Assembly (NCBI GenBank): GCA_900771045.1
Contig: CAAGMM010000371.1
Location: 1-5,144, forward strand
DNA: 5,144 bases
Reading direction: 5' to 3'
Origin: Bacteroidales bacterium
GTDB taxonomy: Bacteria; Bacteroidota; Bacteroidia; Bacteroidales; F082
Part shown: positions 1 through 5,144 of the stretch, in pieces
How positions within the stretch are numbered: the stretch's first letter is position 1
How the letters are laid out: each line of letters opens with the position of its first letter
Position numbers and translations under genes: made by a program
Notes under the pieces: generated by a model
Databases searched by the model: none
Seen by the model: the letters and a program-made list of their open reading frames with translations, nothing else
What the model was told of the DNA's origin: nothing

Positions 1-165
1 CATCATTCAAAAACCTCAACGACGAAGATATTCTATTGATACATAACAAATTAAACAACAGACAGAGAAAAAGACTGAATTTTTTGACTCCGATTGAATA
101 TTTTTTTCGTAACTTCGCACCGTTGATTGAAAATATCAATGAAAAAAGTTGCATTTATCACCTGA
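1..165 (+). pseudogene. IS30-family transposase, C-terminal end, frameshifted (5' part outside window)
   Basis: Translating from position 3 gives a peptide containing LNDEDI, then NNRQRKRLNFLTPIEYFF (57-107). This matches the C-terminal signature of IS30-family DDE transposases, usually NNRPRK-L-(x)-TP-E-(V/Y)-F. These enzymes cut and join insertion-sequence ends; the catalytic DDE residues would lie upstream of the window. The frame has no stop at the expected end and continues into mutS. In the neighbouring frame, 142-165 reads KKVAFIT followed by TGA, which resembles the VAF/VAL-x-T ending I recall for Bacteroidota transposases. Removing one A from the A6 run at 142-147 would join the two parts as ...NINEKVAFIT-stop. 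I therefore read this as a transposase tail with a one-base insertion, or a homopolymer sequencing error. The usual Pro of NNRPRK is Gln here, a second hint of decay. The family call is fairly secure; the inactive status is inference. Confidence 0.72.
110..119 (+). promoter_or_regulatory. Possible Bacteroidota-type -7 box for mutS, inside the transposase remnant
   Basis: TAACTTCGCA at 110-119 fits the Bacteroidota -7 consensus TAnnTTTG with one mismatch (C for T). A TTTG that could serve as the -33 element lies at 83-86, leaving a 23-base spacer, slightly longer than the usual 19-21. A start site near 124 would give a leader of about 75-80 bases before the mutS ATG at 201. The same bases encode part of the transposase, so the match may be chance. 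No better promoter is visible between 1 and 200. Confidence 0.3.
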
Positions 166-172
166 ATTCAAC
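148..172 (+). mobile_element. Probable right end of the IS30-family element
   Basis: The short AT-rich stretch from the GTT of the KVAFIT codons to just past the transposase stop (TGA at 163-165) is where the terminal inverted repeat of such an element would be expected, because in compact Bacteroidota insertion sequences the transposase gene runs almost into the end. The left end is outside the window, so neither the repeat pairing nor a target-site duplication can be verified. The exact boundary is a guess. If right, only about 28 bases separate the element from the mutS start codon. Confidence 0.35.
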
Positions 173-200
173 ATTATTAAAGACTATTCTCTCAAATCTT

Positions 201-2816
201 ATGGCAGACAAAGACAAAACGACGATGGACGGGACCCCATTGATGAAGCAGTATAACTCGTTTAAGGCCAAATACCCTGACGCGCTGCTCCTCTTCAGGG
301 TCGGCGATTTTTATGAGACTTTCGGCGAAGACGCGGTGAAGACTTCCGAAATCCTCGGCATAGTCCTGACAAGCCGTTCCTCCGGATACCTTCAGAATAT
401 GGAACTCGCCGGATTCCCATACCACGCCTTGGACACCTATCTTCCCAAACTCGTCCGGGCCGGACACAAAGTGGCCATCTGCGAACAACTCGAAGACCCC
501 AAACTGGCGAAAAAACTCGTTAAAAGAGGCATCGTCGAACTCATTACCCCCGGTATCGCTTACGACGACAACGTCCTTGAAAAGAAGGAAAACAACTTCC
601 TCGCGGCCGTCCACCTCGAAAAAGACAGCAGCGGAGTGGCGTTCCTCGACGTCTCCACGGGAGAATTCTACCTCACGCAGGGCGGCAACGACTATATCGA
701 CAAGCTTCTTCAAAGCCTGAACCCGTCGGAAGTCCTGTGCCAACGCAACAAACGGGCGGATTTCACAAACGCCTTCGGCGACAAATACTACCTCACGGTG
801 TTTGACGACTGGGTCTTCACACCCGACTACGCCTACGACACACTGACCAAACATTTCCGCACGTCTTCGCTTAAAGGCTTCGGCGTTGACGACTTCCCCA
901 AGGGCATCGTCGCGGCGGGAGCAGCCATACATTACCTGCACGAGACACAGCACGACAAGATAGACCACATCACGACACTCTCGCGAATAGACCAGGGACA
1001 GTACGTCTGGTTAGACAAATTCACAGTGCGCAACCTCGAACTCCTCTCCACGGCCCACGACAAGGCTAAGAGCCTCGTCGACGTCATCGACTGCACGGTG
1101 ACCCCGATGGGAGGCCGACAAATGCGCCGCTGGATCGTCCTCCCACTGAAGAATAAAGAGATCATCAACGAAAGATACGACATTGTCGATTTTTTCTTTC
1201 ACGACCGCGAGAAGACCGCCCTACTCCAAGACGCGATGCGCCAGGTGGGAGACCTCGAACGCCTCATCTCCAAAGTCTCGCTCGGGCGCATAGGCCCTCG
1301 CGAAATTCTTCAGATCTCACGCTCGTTAGAACAAATCGACAATATCAGGAAATACTGCGCCGAAAGCGGAAACAAGGCCCTCGAAGCCATCGGGGACCAG
1401 CTGAACCCCTGCCCCACCATCCGCAAAAGGATAAAGAAAACCATTAAGCCGGAGACGCCGGCAGTCATCTCAAAAGGCAACGTCATCGCCGACGGCGTCA
1501 ACGACGAACTCGACGAACTGCGCGGCCTTTCACGCTCCGGCAAAGACTACCTTTCGGAATTACAGCAGCGGGAAGCCGCCAAAACGGGCATCTCATCACT
1601 GAAAGTGGGCTACAACAACGTCTTCGGATATTATCTCGAAGTCACAAACACGCATAAAGACAAAGTGCCGGGAAAATGGATAAGGAAACAGACCCTCACA
1701 TACGCGGAAAGGTATATCACCGAGGAACTCAAGGCCTACGAACAGAAAATCATCGGCGCGGAAGAACGAATCCAAGTGCTCGAGGAACAGATTTACGCGG
1801 AATTAGTCGCCGCCGCCGCCGAATACGTATCGCCGATCCAGCTTGACGCGGCACTCATCGCCAAACTCGACTGCCTCGTCAGCCTCGCACGCATCGCCGC
1901 AGAGCACGACTATTCGCGTCCGGTCGTCGACGACTCGTACGTCATCGATATAAAGGATGGAAGGCATCCCGTCATCGAGCAGATGATGCCCGTCGGAGAG
2001 GAATATATCGCAAACGACGTCTATCTCGACAGGGAAAAACAGCAGATTATGATAATCACCGGCCCGAATATGTCGGGGAAGTCGGCCCTGCTGAGACAGA
2101 CGGCGCTGATAGTCATCTTAGCGCAGATCGGAAGCTTCGTCCCGGCCGCGTCGGCACGCATAGGACTCGTCGACAAGGTCTTCACCAGAGTCGGGGCGAG
2201 CGACAACATATCGTCCGGCGAATCGACGTTTATGGTGGAGATGAACGAGACGGCGAGCATCCTGAACAACGTGTCGAACAGAAGCCTCGTCCTCCTTGAC
2301 GAAATCGGCCGCGGCACAAGCACCTACGACGGCATCAGCATAGCGTGGGCCATCACGGAATATCTCCACGAAAACCCGATGAACAGGGCGAAGGTGATGT
2401 TCGCAACTCATTATCACGAACTTATAGAGATGCAGGCGTCGTTTGAACGCATCAAGAACTATCATGTGACGGTGAAGGAAGTCGGAAAGGATGTCGTCTT
2501 TTTGAGGAAGCTGAAACGCGGCGGCTCGGCACACAGCTTCGGGATACACGTGGCAGCGATGGCCGGGATGCCGAGAAAAGTCATCGACAGGGCCGACGCG
2601 CTGCTTTCGATGCTTGAAAAGACGCATTCACACGAAGCCCTTGAAAAAAGCGTAAGGGAAGAACGAAAGTCGGACGGCTACCAACTAAGCTTCATCCAAC
2701 TTGACGACCCGCTTCTCCTTCAGATAAAGGAAGACATCCTGAACACCAATATCGACACCCTGACCCCCGTCGAGGCGCTGATGAAGTTGAATGAGATAAA
2801 GAAACTCCTGAAATGA
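201..2816 (+). CDS. mutS: DNA mismatch repair protein MutS
   Basis: MutS binds mismatches and small loops in DNA as a sliding-clamp ATPase and recruits MutL to start repair in the cytoplasm. The product is 871 aa, normal for MutS. The N-terminal domain has the mismatch-reading Phe-x-Glu motif in GDFYE (F37, E39). Connector, lever and clamp regions follow (about 130-570). The ATPase domain has Walker A GPNMSGKS (621-628), the SSGES signature loop (671-675), Walker B LVLLDEIGRG (D700, E701) and THYHEL (736-741). Near the C-terminus QLSFI (828-832) is a probable beta-clamp-binding motif. ATG at 201 is preferred because MADKDK...TPLMKQYNSFK matches the usual MutS beginning. An in-frame TTG at 36 would add 55 residues that are really transposase tail. 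There is no Shine-Dalgarno sequence, normal for Bacteroidota. The gene overlaps yigZ by 4 bases. The insertion-sequence remnant just upstream may have replaced its native promoter. Confidence 0.97.
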   Translation: MADKDKTTMDGTPLMKQYNSFKAKYPDALLLFRVGDFYETFGEDAVKTSEILGIVLTSRSSGYLQNMELAGFPYHALDTYLPKLVRAGHKVAICEQLEDPKLAKKLVKRGIVELITPGIAYDDNVLEKKENNFLAAVHLEKDSSGVAFLDVSTGEFYLTQGGNDYIDKLLQSLNPSEVLCQRNKRADFTNAFGDKYYLTVFDDWVFTPDYAYDTLTKHFRTSSLKGFGVDDFPKGIVAAGAAIHYLHETQHDKIDHITTLSRIDQGQYVWLDKFTVRNLELLSTAHDKAKSLVDVIDCTVTPMGGRQMRRWIVLPLKNKEIINERYDIVDFFFHDREKTALLQDAMRQVGDLERLISKVSLGRIGPREILQISRSLEQIDNIRKYCAESGNKALEAIGDQLNPCPTIRKRIKKTIKPETPAVISKGNVIADGVNDELDELRGLSRSGKDYLSELQQREAAKTGISSLKVGYNNVFGYYLEVTNTHKDKVPGKWIRKQTLTYAERYITEELKAYEQKIIGAEERIQVLEEQIYAELVAAAAEYVSPIQLDAALIAKLDCLVSLARIAAEHDYSRPVVDDSYVIDIKDGRHPVIEQMMPVGEEYIANDVYLDREKQQIMIITGPNMSGKSALLRQTALIVILAQIGSFVPAASARIGLVDKVFTRVGASDNISSGESTFMVEMNETASILNNVSNRSLVLLDEIGRGTSTYDGISIAWAITEYLHENPMNRAKVMFATHYHELIEMQASFERIKNYHVTVKEVGKDVVFLRKLKRGGSAHSFGIHVAAMAGMPRKVIDRADALLSMLEKTHSHEALEKSVREERKSDGYQLSFIQLDDPLLLQIKEDILNTNIDTLTPVEALMKLNEIKKLLK

Positions 2817-3427
2817 TGCGTGACGACGAATACAGGGCCGTCGTGTCGCAGGGCGAAGGCGTTTATAAGGAAAAGGGCAGCAAGTTCTACGCTTTCGCCG
2901 TGCCTTTGGCCTCCGAGACGGAGGTCAAACCGCTCGTCGCGAAATACAGGAAGCAGTATTTCGACGCGCGTCACTGCTGCTACGCCTTCGTCACCGGCTC
3001 AGACAAAGGCGTTTCGCGAGCGAGCGACGACGGCGAGCCGTCGGGCACGGCCGGCAAACCGATTCTGAACCAGATCCTCTCTAAAGACGTCACCAACGTC
3101 TGCGTCATCGTCGTCAGATATTTCGGCGGCGTCAAACTCGGAGTGCCGGGGCTCATAAACGCCTATAAGACAGCCGCTAAAGAGGCCCTCGACAACGCGG
3201 GAATCGTTCAGAAGACCGTCAACGAGGTCTTTTCCGTCGAATGTGATTACCCGCTCGTCAACGAAGTGATGAGAATACTCAAAGAAAATAACATCGAACA
3301 GCAGAATCAGAAATTCGAACTGAAATGTTATTTTGAAATAAGTATCAGAAAGACTGATTCTCAATTAGTTACGGAAAAACTGAAAAATATTTTCGGAGTC
3401 AGTGTAAAATACTTGCAGACATTGTAA
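2813..3427 (+). CDS. yigZ: YigZ/IMPACT family protein (UPF0029 N-terminal, DUF1949 C-terminal)
   Basis: This 204-aa protein belongs to the YigZ family, bacterial relatives of eukaryotic IMPACT/Yih1, which regulates the Gcn2 kinase. The bacterial role is not well defined; a link to translation or ribosomes has been proposed from the fold. The signature core is complete: KGSKF (21-25), RASDDGEPSGTAGKPIL (69-85) and VVRYFGGVKLGVPGL (100-114). The C-terminal part (about 136-196) matches the position and length of the small DUF1949 domain. The length is typical. The start overlaps the mutS stop as ATGATG; either ATG (2813 or 2816) could be used, and the coupling suggests translation by ribosomes finishing mutS. 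No Shine-Dalgarno sequence is seen. The last ~150 bases are clearly more AT-rich than the rest, a gradient that continues into the intergenic region. The family call is firm; the function is not. Confidence 0.93.
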   Translation: MMRDDEYRAVVSQGEGVYKEKGSKFYAFAVPLASETEVKPLVAKYRKQYFDARHCCYAFVTGSDKGVSRASDDGEPSGTAGKPILNQILSKDVTNVCVIVVRYFGGVKLGVPGLINAYKTAAKEALDNAGIVQKTVNEVFSVECDYPLVNEVMRILKENNIEQQNQKFELKCYFEISIRKTDSQLVTEKLKNIFGVSVKYLQTL

Positions 3428-3431
3428 AACA

Positions 3432-3473
3432 AGGGGTTTCGAGCGTTTTCTATGTCGTTTTAACGCAATCCCT
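3432..3473 (+). terminator. Interrupted hairpin after yigZ, possible terminator of mutS-yigZ
   Basis: AGGGGTT (3432-3438) can pair with AATCCCT (3467-3473), including one G-T pair. Stacked inside it, GCGTT (3443-3447) pairs with AACGC (3462-3466), leaving a 4-base left bulge (3439-3442) and a 14-base loop (3448-3461). It begins 4 bases after the yigZ stop, where a terminator is expected. No T-run follows directly; the next bases are CGTAATTTAG. It is therefore not a classical intrinsic terminator, though a weak one or an RNA-stabilising 3' structure is possible. Confidence 0.33.
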
Positions 3474-3522
3474 CGTAATTTAGAGAAAAGATTTTTAAAA
3501 TACAAGAAAAAATAAAGAGATT

Positions 3523-3544
3523 TATTAACTGTTTTTTGTTAATA
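3523..3544. repeat. 7-bp inverted repeat TATTAAC-N8-GTTAATA
   Basis: The arms TATTAAC (3523-3529) and GTTAATA (3538-3544) are perfect complements around the 8-base spacer TGTTTTTT. The right arm overlaps the proposed -7 box of dnaA, so the repeat is placed like an operator or a protein-binding site at the dnaA promoter. In such AT-rich DNA a repeat of this size could also arise by chance. No regulator can be named. Confidence 0.4.
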
Positions 3545-3548
3545 TTGC
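3540..3548 (+). promoter_or_regulatory. Possible -7 box of the dnaA promoter
   Basis: TAATATTGC at 3540-3548 matches the Bacteroidota -7 consensus TAnnTTTG followed by a pyrimidine, except for one A in place of T. Transcription from just downstream would give a leader of roughly 65 bases before the GTG at 3621. I see no TTTG or TTG about 20 bases upstream for a -33 element, so the assignment is weak. Confidence 0.28.
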
Positions 3549-3599
3549 AGTCTGAAAACGATTAACGAGCAGAAAAAAAAACATCTGTAAATCAGTGTT

Positions 3600-3616
3600 T
3601 AACAAACAAGTTGTTA
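3600..3616. repeat. 6-bp inverted repeat TAACAA-N5-TTGTTA before dnaA start
   Basis: TAACAA (3600-3605) and TTGTTA (3611-3616) are perfect complements separated by ACAAG and end 4 bases before the dnaA GTG. In mRNA this small AU-rich stem would cover the ribosome-landing region, so it could modestly affect initiation, or it may be a protein-binding half-site pair. It is short and could be chance. Confidence 0.3.
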
Positions 3617-3620
3617 CGAA

Positions 3621-5045
3621 GTGAATCAACATTATCAAAAAATATGGCGTGAGTGCCTGAAGGTCATCCGTGCCAATGTGACGCAGGAATGTTATGACGC
3701 CTGGTTTGCGCCGATAGTTCCACTCGCATATAAGGACGATGTGCTTACCGTCCAGGTTAAGAGCCAGTATGCGTTTGAATATATTGAGGCACATTACGTC
3801 AAACTCATCCGTTCGACGTTGAACAAGGTACTCGGCCTGCAAAGCCGCCTTGAATACAGCGTGATGATGGACGTCACCGACAAGACCGTCCCAGACGTCA
3901 AAATGCCCTCCAAAGACTCACCTAACATTGAAAACCCTCCAGTCCGGCTTCCGCTTGACGTCAACTCGAAAAACGAGATAAAGAATCCCTTCGTACTTCC
4001 GGGCATCCGCAAGTTGAAGGTCGAGTCGCAGCTTAACGAGGAGTATTCGTTCGACAGCTTCGTCGAGGGCGACTGCAACCGTCTCGCGCGTTCCGCCGGT
4101 TATGCCGTTGCGGAAAAGCCGGGCAAAAACGCCTTTAACCCGATGTTCATCTACAGCCAACCGGGATTGGGCAAGACGCATCTCTGCCACGCCATCGGAC
4201 TTGAGATAAAACGCCGTTATCCCGATAAGATAGTGCTCTACGTCAACGCGGAACAGTTCGTCATGCAGTTTATGTCGGCGTGCAAAAACACCGATTCGCG
4301 CAACGACTTCATCAGGTTTTATCAGATGATAGACGTACTCATCGTTGACGACATTCAGTTTCTCGCCGGCAAAGTCAAGACCCAGGACACCTTCTTCCAG
4401 ATATTCAACCATTTGCAGATGAACGGCAAGCAGTTGATATTCACCTCCGACAAGCCTCCCGTCGAATTGAAAGACCTCGAGCCGAGGCTCTTGTCGCGTT
4501 TCAAATGGGGCCTCACCACCGACCTTCAGACCCCGGACGTCGAGACGCGTAAAAACATCCTGAAACGGAAGGCCTACAGCGAAGGGATCACGCTGTCGGA
4601 AGACGTCATCGAATACCTCGCGACACACGTCAAGACCAATATCCGCGAGATGGACGGCTTCCTGATTTCGCTCATCGCGCATTCACTGCTTAACCACAAG
4701 GCGGTTACGGTGGAGTTGGCCAAACAGATGCTCGACAAGTTCATCAGCAACAGTATCCGCGACGTCAGCGTCGAATACATCATCTCCGTCGTCTGCCAGT
4801 GCCGTAACATAAGCGAGGAAGAGTTTTTCGCGCCCACACGCAAGCGGACGACAGTGCAGGCGAGGCAGTTGGCAATGTATTTCTCAAAAAAATACACCAA
4901 GACATCGCTCGCAAATATCGGAATGCAGTGCGGGAAGAAGGATCACGCCACGGTTCTTCATTCCATAAAGACCATCGAGAACCTCATCGAAACGAACAGA
5001 GAGTTCAGGCATATCGCCGAAGACATCGAGAACAGTATTCTTTAA
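3621..5045 (+). CDS. dnaA: Chromosomal replication initiator protein DnaA
   Basis: DnaA binds origin boxes, oligomerises with ATP and opens the origin for DnaB helicase loading. The product is 474 aa, a normal length. Domain I spans about 1-85 (IWRECLKVIRANV, W28F29 patch), with a short linker to about 135. The AAA+ domain has Walker A SQPGLGKT (179-186), Walker B VLIVDDIQF (239-247), sensor I FTSD (274-277), box VII RLLSR (R289 and R293, equivalent to E. coli R281 and the R285 arginine finger) and sensor II NIRE (R342). Domain IV binds DNA with a basic loop TRKRTTVQARQ (406-416) and the signature KKDHATVLH (439-447). The first Walker A glycine of GxxxxGKT is Ser179. The start is GTG at 3621: an in-frame stop lies at 3600-3602, no ATG fits between, and the resulting N-terminus aligns with other DnaA proteins. 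No Shine-Dalgarno sequence is present. Confidence 0.97.
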   Translation: MNQHYQKIWRECLKVIRANVTQECYDAWFAPIVPLAYKDDVLTVQVKSQYAFEYIEAHYVKLIRSTLNKVLGLQSRLEYSVMMDVTDKTVPDVKMPSKDSPNIENPPVRLPLDVNSKNEIKNPFVLPGIRKLKVESQLNEEYSFDSFVEGDCNRLARSAGYAVAEKPGKNAFNPMFIYSQPGLGKTHLCHAIGLEIKRRYPDKIVLYVNAEQFVMQFMSACKNTDSRNDFIRFYQMIDVLIVDDIQFLAGKVKTQDTFFQIFNHLQMNGKQLIFTSDKPPVELKDLEPRLLSRFKWGLTTDLQTPDVETRKNILKRKAYSEGITLSEDVIEYLATHVKTNIREMDGFLISLIAHSLLNHKAVTVELAKQMLDKFISNSIRDVSVEYIISVVCQCRNISEEEFFAPTRKRTTVQARQLAMYFSKKYTKTSLANIGMQCGKKDHATVLHSIKTIENLIETNREFRHIAEDIENSIL

Positions 5046-5048
5046 AAG

Positions 5049-5144
5049 ATGGATCAGCCACTCGGGAAATTATACCTAATACCGGCACTTCTCGGAAACA
5101 CGGCGGCGGAAAACGTCATCCCGAAAGGGACGCTTGACATCGTC
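5049..5144 (+). CDS. RsmI-like SAM-dependent methyltransferase (tetrapyrrole-methylase fold), N-terminal part
   Basis: The first 32 codons from ATG at 5049 are open to the window end. After MDQPLG the peptide reads KLYLIPALLGNT, then AAENVIPK. This is the pattern of the first strand and SAM-binding loop in the Bacteroidota branch of the tetrapyrrole-methylase superfamily related to RsmI, the 16S rRNA C1402 2'-O-methyltransferase; the typical opening is LYLIPT-LG-(D/N)T-xxVLP. The start lies 3 bases after the dnaA stop, so the gene is probably cotranscribed with dnaA and reads on by coupling. Only 32 residues are visible, so the family is likely but the substrate cannot be fixed. Bacteroidota often carry this protein in addition to true RsmI. 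Confidence 0.7.
   Translation, partial: MDQPLGKLYLIPALLGNTAAENVIPKGTLDIV

Larger units (their letters stand above)
3428..3620. other. AT-rich intergenic region upstream of dnaA
   Basis: This 193-base gap is about 29% GC by hand count, far below the flanking genes. It holds the hairpin after yigZ, a 7-bp inverted repeat, a 6-bp inverted repeat touching the dnaA start, an A9 run (3573-3581) and TTAAC cores at 3460, 3525, 3562 and 3599, with the reverse GTTAA at 3538. An AT-rich region beside dnaA could be a replication origin or unwinding element. However, I found no good match to the DnaA box TTATCCACA; the best is TTATCAAAA at 3632-3640, just inside dnaA, at 7 of 9. The origin idea stays open. 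Carrying the dnaA promoter is the more secure role. Confidence 0.55.

Noticed and set aside
142..148. A AAA AAG heptamer as a programmed -1 frameshift site in the transposase
   Set aside because: The reading phase is wrong for the classical heptamer, and reaching the KVAFIT frame needs a +1 rather than a -1 shift. A one-base indel explains it better.
36..200. N-terminal extension of MutS from the TTG at 36 (926 aa)
   Set aside because: The added 55 residues match the IS30 transposase C-terminus, not MutS. The ATG at 201 gives a normal MutS beginning and length.
192..968. 258-aa open frame on the minus strand
   Set aside because: It lies opposite well-conserved mutS codons and its product has no recognisable motif; it is a shadow of the C-ending codon bias.
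3632..3640. TTATCAAAA as a DnaA box
   Set aside because: It matches only 7 of 9 bases, lies inside the coding start of dnaA, and has no companion sites.
3525..3842. 105-aa open frame on the minus strand spanning the gap before dnaA
   Set aside because: Most of it is antisense to dnaA domain I and the rest is AT-rich intergenic DNA; no motif or start signal supports it.
3918..4682. 254-aa open frame on the minus strand
   Set aside because: It is fully antisense to the dnaA linker and AAA+ domain, with no recognisable family features.
4845..4890. Loss of a DNA-contact arginine in DnaA domain IV (E. coli R399 aligns with Gln413)
   Set aside because: As far as I recall, VQARQ is the usual form in Bacteroidota DnaA, so this is a lineage feature and not a defect.

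Overview
The window looks like a chromosomal segment from a member of the Bacteroidota, most likely Bacteroidales. Three things point there: the style of the MutS and DnaA proteins (Walker A GPNMSGKS in MutS, KKDHATVLH in DnaA), the absence of Shine-Dalgarno sequences before any gene, and an RsmI-like methylase beginning LYLIP. This placement rests on remembered family features, not on a search. Coding DNA is moderately GC-rich with many C-ending codons. The first ~200 bases and the gap before dnaA are strongly AT-rich.

Layout, all on the + strand. (1) Positions 1-165 hold the 3' end of an IS30-family transposase gene. It carries an apparent one-base slip in an A6 tract, so its frame runs without a stop into the next gene. 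The insertion-sequence end probably lies near 148-172. (2) 201-2816 is mutS, the mismatch-recognition ATPase (871 aa from the preferred ATG). The longer TTG-started open frame from 36 is an artefact of the frameshifted transposase tail. (3) 2813-3427 is a complete YigZ/IMPACT-family gene, overlapping mutS by 4 bases (ATGA), so the two are almost certainly one transcription unit. (4) 3428-3620 is a 193-base gap of about 29% GC by hand count. It contains an interrupted hairpin, a 7-bp and a 6-bp inverted repeat, repeated TTAAC cores and a possible promoter for the next gene. (5) 3621-5045 is dnaA, the replication initiator, starting at GTG (474 aa). (6) 5049 to the window end is the first 32 codons of an RsmI-like SAM-dependent methyltransferase, 3 bases after dnaA and probably cotranscribed with it.

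The genes are housekeeping genes for genome maintenance and information processing. I see no previously undescribed system. The points most worth a second look are the insertion-sequence remnant directly upstream of mutS and the possible effect on its expression, the Walker A motif of DnaA with serine in place of its first glycine, and the repeat-bearing AT-rich region before dnaA. No rRNA, tRNA or CRISPR array was recognised.
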